NCBI RefSeq assembly: GCF_040253615.1
Contig: NZ_JBEJGY010000004.1
Coordinates: 558,001-622,000, forward strand
Source of the DNA: Streptomyces sp. Edi4
Lineage (GTDB): Bacteria > Actinomycetota > Actinomycetes > Streptomycetales > Streptomycetaceae
Length of the DNA stretch: 64,000 nt
Reading direction: 5' to 3'
Positions 60,019 through 64,000 of the stretch are shown one piece after another. A program made the translations under genes and the position numbers. The number at the start of each line of letters is the position of its first letter. Positions within the stretch are counted from its first letter, which is position 1. The notes below the pieces were generated by a model. It ran no database searches. It was not told where the DNA came from and worked only from the letters and a program-made list of their open reading frames with translations.

Positions 60019-60832
60019 TATGCCATCCGAGCCCTCCGATTCGGAGCTTCATCGAGCCCGTGGCATGGCCGAGTCGTTCGGTTCGGACGCCGAACGCTAC
60101 GACCGCGCCCGCCCCCGCTATCCGGACGCCCTGCTGCGCCGCGTCCATGCCCTGGCTCCCGGCCCCGACGTCCTCGACGCGGGCTGCGGCACCGGAATCG
60201 CCGCCCGGCAGCTGCGGGACGCCGGGTGCCGGGTGCTCGGGGTCGAGCCCGACGCGCGGATGGCGGAGGTGGCCCGGCGGTTCGGGATCACGGTGGACGT
60301 GGCGAGGCTGGAGGACTGGGAGCCGGGTGGGCGCAGGTTCGACGCGGTCACCGCCGGTCAGTCCTGGCACTGGATCGACCCGGTGGCGGGGGCCGCGAAG
60401 GCCGCGCGCGTGCTGCGGCCCGGCGGCCCGCTGATCGCGTTCTGGAACGCCTTCCAGCTTCCGCCGCAGGTGGCGCAGGCGTTCGCCACCGCGTACCGGA
60501 CCGTGGTGCCCGACGCCCCGTTCGATCCCACGGCGCTGACGCGGGGGACCCATGACCCGTACGGGGCGATCCTCGCCGCCACCGCCGAAGGGATCGACAG
60601 GGCGGGCGCTTTCGAGAAACCCGAACGGTGGCGGTTCGACTGGGAGGCGGTCCACTCGCGCGACGCGCTGCTCGACCAACTCCCCACCACCGGCCTGCTC
60701 ACCCGGCTCCCCGAGCCCCAACTGGCCACGATCCTGCGGGACGTGGGCACCGCCGTCGACGCGCTGGGCGGCAGCTTCACGATGCTGTACGCGACGGTGG
60801 CGGTGGTCGCGAGACGAACGGCGCGCGGCTGA
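60011..60832 (+). CDS. SAM-dependent methyltransferase
   Basis: A 273-residue class I methyltransferase: SFGSDAERYDRARPRYPDAL opens it, motif I is VLDAGCGTGIAARQL (about 53-67), the acidic motif lies in VLGVEPDARMAEVA, and AGQSWHWIDP is the post-I region. The acceptor may be a small molecule or quinone. It has no ribosome site. The predicted transcript starts at the ATG, so translation may be leaderless. Later in-frame ATGs at 60020 and 60065 are alternatives. It is divergent from the TetR gene. Confidence 0.82.
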   Translation: MPTMPSEPSDSELHRARGMAESFGSDAERYDRARPRYPDALLRRVHALAPGPDVLDAGCGTGIAARQLRDAGCRVLGVEPDARMAEVARRFGITVDVARLEDWEPGGRRFDAVTAGQSWHWIDPVAGAAKAARVLRPGGPLIAFWNAFQLPPQVAQAFATAYRTVVPDAPFDPTALTRGTHDPYGAILAATAEGIDRAGAFEKPERWRFDWEAVHSRDALLDQLPTTGLLTRLPEPQLATILRDVGTAVDALGGSFTMLYATVAVVARRTARG

Positions 60833-61016
60833 ACGGTAGTTGAGTTCCGGACAAGGGACGGAACGCCCGGGCGCCGCCGCGTCGGCTCGGTGGCCGATGG
60901 CGCGCGGGGGCCACAACCGCCGCTCACGGGCGGCAAGACAGGACAGGTCGGGATACGTGTCGTGGACTTCCGTCTTCGGGCATCGCAGGGTGGAGCCCGA
61001 GGAAAGGGAGCCGATC

Positions 61017-62213
61017 ATGACGGTACTGATAGCCGGAGCGGGCATCGGAGGCCTCACGGCCGCGCTGAGCCTGCACGCCGCGGGCATCGACGCGGTGGTG
61101 CGGGAGAGCGCCCAGGAGATACATCCCCTGGGAGTCGGCATCAATCTGCTGCCGCACGCCGTGCGGGAACTGACCGAGCTGGGCCTTGGCGACGAGCTCG
61201 CCGCCATCGGCGTGCCCATGAACGAGAACGTCTACAGCGACACCACCGGGCGCCAGCTCTTCACCGAGCCAAGGGGGTTGGCCCTGGGATACCGGTGGCC
61301 GCAGTACGCCGTCCACCGGGGTGAACTGCAACTCCTGCTTCTCGCGGCGGTACGCGAACGGCTCGGCCCGGACGCCGTACGCGTCGGCCTGCGCCTCCAG
61401 GACTTCGAGCAGGACCGGCACGGCGTCCGCGCCCGGTTCCTGAACCGCGCGAGCGGGGCGACGGAGGAGGTCCGGGCCACCGCACTGGTCGGCGCGGACG
61501 GCCTGCACACCACGGTCCGCCGGCACCTGCACCCGCAGGAGGGGCCCCTGCTGTGGTCGGGCATCCGGATGTGGCGGGGCGTGACGCCGGCGGCCCCCTT
61601 CCTGAGCGGCGGCGCGACAGCCCTCGTGCGCGAGGGGGACGCGCAGTTCGTCGCGTATCCGATCGGCCGGGGACGGCTCAACTGGGTCACCCTGGTGCGG
61701 CTGGCCGCACCAGGTCCCCTGGGCGAGAGCGCGAACTGGAACAGCGCGGGCCGACTCACGGACGTCCTGCCCCATGTCGGACACTGGTCGCTCGGCTGGC
61801 TCGACGTGCCCGGGCTGCTCACCGGGTGCGCCGGGATCCTGGAGTACCCGATGGTGGACCGGGAGCCGCTGGCCACATGGGGCGAGGGCCGGGTGACCCT
61901 GCTGGGCGACGCGGCGCACCCGATGTATCCGGTGGGCGCCAACGGCGCGTCCCAGTCGGTGGTCGACGCCCGCGTACTCGCGCACGAACTGGCCACCACC
62001 GCCGGCCCCGCGACCGCCCTTCGCCGCTATGAGGCACGGCGCCGCGAGGCGACGGCGGCCGTGGTGCTTGCGGCCCGGGCGATGAACCGGAACGAGCAGG
62101 GTTCTGCCCGCTCCATCGCCCGCATGACCGACACCTACCGGCACGTCACGGGAAGCGACGTGGACGCGCTCAACACACGCGCCTCACTGAACACGCGCCT
62201 CACTGACGCCTGA
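61017..62213 (+). CDS. FAD-dependent monooxygenase (PHBH-like, PhzS-related)
   Basis: A 398-residue group A flavoprotein hydroxylase. The FAD-binding VLIAGAGIGGLTAALSL opens it, VGADGLHTTVRRHL is the DG motif, and LLGDAAHPMYPVGANGASQSVVDA is the GD motif near residues 295-315. The size and NADPH-site layout suit phenolic or salicylate-type hydroxylation, with PhzS-like phenazine enzymes as relatives. The C-terminus holds a 16-bp duplication coding NTRASLNTRLTDA. The ATG has GGGAG at seven bases. Confidence 0.92.
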   Translation: MTVLIAGAGIGGLTAALSLHAAGIDAVVRESAQEIHPLGVGINLLPHAVRELTELGLGDELAAIGVPMNENVYSDTTGRQLFTEPRGLALGYRWPQYAVHRGELQLLLLAAVRERLGPDAVRVGLRLQDFEQDRHGVRARFLNRASGATEEVRATALVGADGLHTTVRRHLHPQEGPLLWSGIRMWRGVTPAAPFLSGGATALVREGDAQFVAYPIGRGRLNWVTLVRLAAPGPLGESANWNSAGRLTDVLPHVGHWSLGWLDVPGLLTGCAGILEYPMVDREPLATWGEGRVTLLGDAAHPMYPVGANGASQSVVDARVLAHELATTAGPATALRRYEARRREATAAVVLAARAMNRNEQGSARSIARMTDTYRHVTGSDVDALNTRASLNTRLTDA

Positions 62214-62288
62214 GACGCGGCCGCGGCCGCGGACGAAGGGCGTCCGCCCGCACCCCGGCCCCCTGACTTCGTCTGCCCTCAGCGGCTC

Positions 62289-63551
62289 TCACTGACTCTC
62301 ATCGTCGCCCGCGAGGCTCGCGGCGCGCCTCTCCAGGTGTTCGCGTTCGCGGGCGTTGCGGGTCAGTGAGGCCGCGCGCGCGAACTCCGCGCGCGCTTCG
62401 GCGGGGCGTCCCAGGCGCTCCAGCAGGTCTCCCCGTACGCTCGGCAGCAAGTGGTAGCCCTTCAGGGCCGGTTCGTTTCCCAGGGCGTCGACGAGCGCGA
62501 GGCCGGCCTCGGGGCCCTCGGACATCGCCACGGCGACCGCACGGTTGAGTTCGACCACGGGGGACGGCACCAGCGCCTTGAGGCGGGCGTACAAGACGGC
62601 GATCGAGGCCCAGTCGGTGTCCTCGTACCGCATCGTCCGCGCGTGGCACGCGGCGATGGCCGCCTGCACGGAGTAGGGGCCGTCGCCCGCGTACCGCAGC
62701 GCCTCGATGCCGCGCCGGACGAACAGGCGGTTCCAGCGGGCCCGGTTCTGATCGGCAAGCAGCACCGGCGCGCCGTCGGGTCCCGTGCGGGCCGGGATGC
62801 GGGAGGCCTGGAACTCCAACAGCGCGACCAGGCCGTGCACTTCGGGCTCCTTGGGCATGAGACCGGCGAGCACGCGCGCCAGACGCAGCGCGTCCTCGCA
62901 GAGCGCGGGGCGCACCAGATCGTCGCCGGCCGTGGCGGAGTACCCCTCGTTGAAGATGAGGTAGATGACTTCGAGCACGGACGCCAGCCGGGCGTCCCGG
63001 TCGGCGCCGTAGGGCACCTCGAAGGGGACCTCGGCCTTGGCGAGGGCTCGTTTGGCCCGGACGACGCGCTGGGCGACCGTGGACTCGGGGGCCAGGAACG
63101 CGCGGGCGATCTCCTGGGTGGTCAGGCCGCCGAGCAGGCGCAGCGTGAGAGCGATTCTCGCCTCCGTCGACAGGACGGGGTGGCAGGCCGTGAAGATGAG
63201 CCGCAGCAGGTCGTCGTCGATGCCGTCCGGGTCGTCGAAGTCCGCCGGGTCCGGCGGCGGCACGTCCTCCAGCGCGCGCCCGACCTCCGCCAGCTTGCGG
63301 GCGTACGTCTCCTTGCGCCGCACCAGGTCGATCGCGCGGCGCTTGGCGGTCGTCATCAGCCAGGCGCCCGGCCGGTCGGGCACGCCCGCCTCGGGCCACT
63401 GTTCGAGGGCGGCGACGAGCGCGTCCTGCGCCAGTTCCTCGGCGATGCCGACGTCCCGCACGATGCGGGCGACGCCCGCGATGATCCGCGCGGACTCGAT
63501 CCTGAATACCGCTTCGACCGTCTCGGTCGCACTCGCTGCCGTCACGGCCAC
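62289..63551 (-). CDS. ECF-type sigma factor with long C-terminal domain (ECF42/SigJ-like)
   Basis: A 420-residue sigma factor. Region 2 (RIVRDVGIAEELAQDALVAALEQWP) and region 4 (LGGLTTQEIARAFLAPESTVAQRVVRAKRALAKAE) make up the first 175 residues. The C-terminal 240 residues carry a helical domain with LIFNEGYSA and TPR-like LYARLKALVPSPVVELNRAVAVAMSEG, as in ECF42. ECF42 factors are normally encoded with DGPF/YCII proteins, which are not seen nearby. The GTG has no ribosome site; a GTG two codons later is an alternative. The gene may be leaderless. Confidence 0.9.
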   Translation of the reverse strand: MAVTAASATETVEAVFRIESARIIAGVARIVRDVGIAEELAQDALVAALEQWPEAGVPDRPGAWLMTTAKRRAIDLVRRKETYARKLAEVGRALEDVPPPDPADFDDPDGIDDDLLRLIFTACHPVLSTEARIALTLRLLGGLTTQEIARAFLAPESTVAQRVVRAKRALAKAEVPFEVPYGADRDARLASVLEVIYLIFNEGYSATAGDDLVRPALCEDALRLARVLAGLMPKEPEVHGLVALLEFQASRIPARTGPDGAPVLLADQNRARWNRLFVRRGIEALRYAGDGPYSVQAAIAACHARTMRYEDTDWASIAVLYARLKALVPSPVVELNRAVAVAMSEGPEAGLALVDALGNEPALKGYHLLPSVRGDLLERLGRPAEARAEFARAASLTRNAREREHLERRAASLAGDDESQ

Positions 63552-63636
63552 CCATCAGAGCAGCCGCCGAGGGGTGCGGCAAGCGTGACCCGCCCCTGCC
63601 CGCATCCGCACCCGGGGCGGTGCCTAGCGTGGGCGC

Positions 63637-64000
63637 ATGACAGAGATCCAGTTGCTGCGCGCCGGCCACGCCCCGGCGCTGCTGGCCTTCGAGCGGGAGA
63701 ACCGGGCGTACTTCGCCGCCTCGATCCCCGACCGGGGGGATGCCTACTTCGCCCACTTCGACGACCGCCACCGCGCCCTGCTGGCCGAGCAGGCGGCCGG
63801 CACGTGCTACTTCCACGTGGTGGTGGACCCCGAGGGTGACATCCTGGGGCGGGTCAACCTGGTCGACGTGGAGGGCGGTACGGCCGATCTCGGTTACCGG
63901 ATCGCCGAGCGGGCCACCGGAGCGGGGCTGGCCACGGCGTCCGTGCGGCGGATCTGCGCGCTCGCCGCCACGCGGTATGGACTCACCGGGCTGCGCGCCC
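63637..64000 (+). CDS. GNAT acetyltransferase (RimJ/RimL-like), cut by window edge
   Basis: The first 121 residues of a GNAT enzyme: MTEIQLLRAGHAPALLAFERENRAYFAASIPDRGDAYFAH fits the RimJ/RimL opening, and the strand pair FHVVVDPEGDILGRVNLVDVEGGTADLGYRI precedes the acetyl-CoA loop RATGAGLATASVRR. The right-hand part is outside the window. It would transfer acetyl from acetyl-CoA to an amine or protein N-terminus. The ATG lies 86 bases from the divergent ECF factor gene. Confidence 0.88.
   Translation, partial: MTEIQLLRAGHAPALLAFERENRAYFAASIPDRGDAYFAHFDDRHRALLAEQAAGTCYFHVVVDPEGDILGRVNLVDVEGGTADLGYRIAERATGAGLATASVRRICALAATRYGLTGLRA

Noticed and set aside
1..64000. tRNA, rRNA, prophage and complete IS elements
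   Set aside because: None was recognised by eye on either strand; no tRNA cloverleaf, integrase or transposase gene was seen.

Overview
The window is chromosomal DNA of a Streptomyces-type actinomycete. G+C is very high and third positions are almost always G or C. GTG and TTG starts are common. The gene set fits: SigB/F-like sigma factor, Tat-exported enzymes, LAxTG sortase anchoring, a c-di-AMP riboswitch ahead of a LysM transglycosylase, many short transcription units, and GC-rich intergenic repeats of the kind seen between streptomycete genes. It reads as a mosaic of housekeeping, stress, transport and secreted-enzyme genes. No complete IS, prophage, CRISPR array, rRNA or tRNA was seen.

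Layout. 1-4.8 kb: 5' end of a UvrA-like ATPase, a VOC protein, CsbD, a DHA2 exporter divergent from a double Lrp/AsnC regulator, and a DUF5133 protein. 5-10.6 kb: aldehyde dehydrogenase, an APH-like kinase, a second CsbD, a ProP-like transporter and a SigB/F-type sigma factor. 10.8-18 kb: P450, glutaminase, a tautomerase followed by a 169-bp MITE, alpha/beta hydrolase, MFS protein and amidase. 18-27.3 kb: secreted lipoprotein candidate, methyltransferase, YkvA and Asp23 envelope proteins, a solute-binding-like protein paired with a P-loop NTPase but no permease, and an APC permease.

27.4-33.2 kb: GH25-like muramidase, an LAETG-anchored phosphoesterase, and an overlapping efeO-efeB pair without efeU. 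33.3-38.4 kb: quinone oxidoreductase and a self-sufficient CYP102 fusion divergent from a PAS-LuxR regulator. 38.6-45.2 kb: two exported carbohydrate-enzyme candidates, a repeat block and a secreted adenosine deaminase. 45.4-50 kb: HAD protein, a DUF4157 protein with an HELTH motif (possible contractile-injection-system cargo), a STAS protein with an altered phosphosite, and the riboswitch-controlled transglycosylase.

50.9-56.5 kb: RraA-like protein, a CysRS-like protein lacking catalytic motifs, PAP2 phosphatase, the crcB-DUF190-crcB operon, a universal stress protein and an ArsB/NhaD-type permease. 56.6-64 kb: Tat-exported 5'-nucleotidase, VOC protein, a TetR regulator divergent from a methyltransferase across two palindromes, FAD monooxygenase, an ECF42-like sigma factor and a truncated GNAT gene.

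Best leads for new biology are the solute-binding protein/NTPase pair (21.6-25.5 kb), the orphan DUF4157 protein (46.2-48.3 kb), CYP102 with its PAS-LuxR partner, the three phased GGACATGAC boxes at 27.3 kb, and the TetR operator pair that abuts an apparently leaderless start at 60.0 kb. Domain names come from motif recognition by eye; no database search was run.
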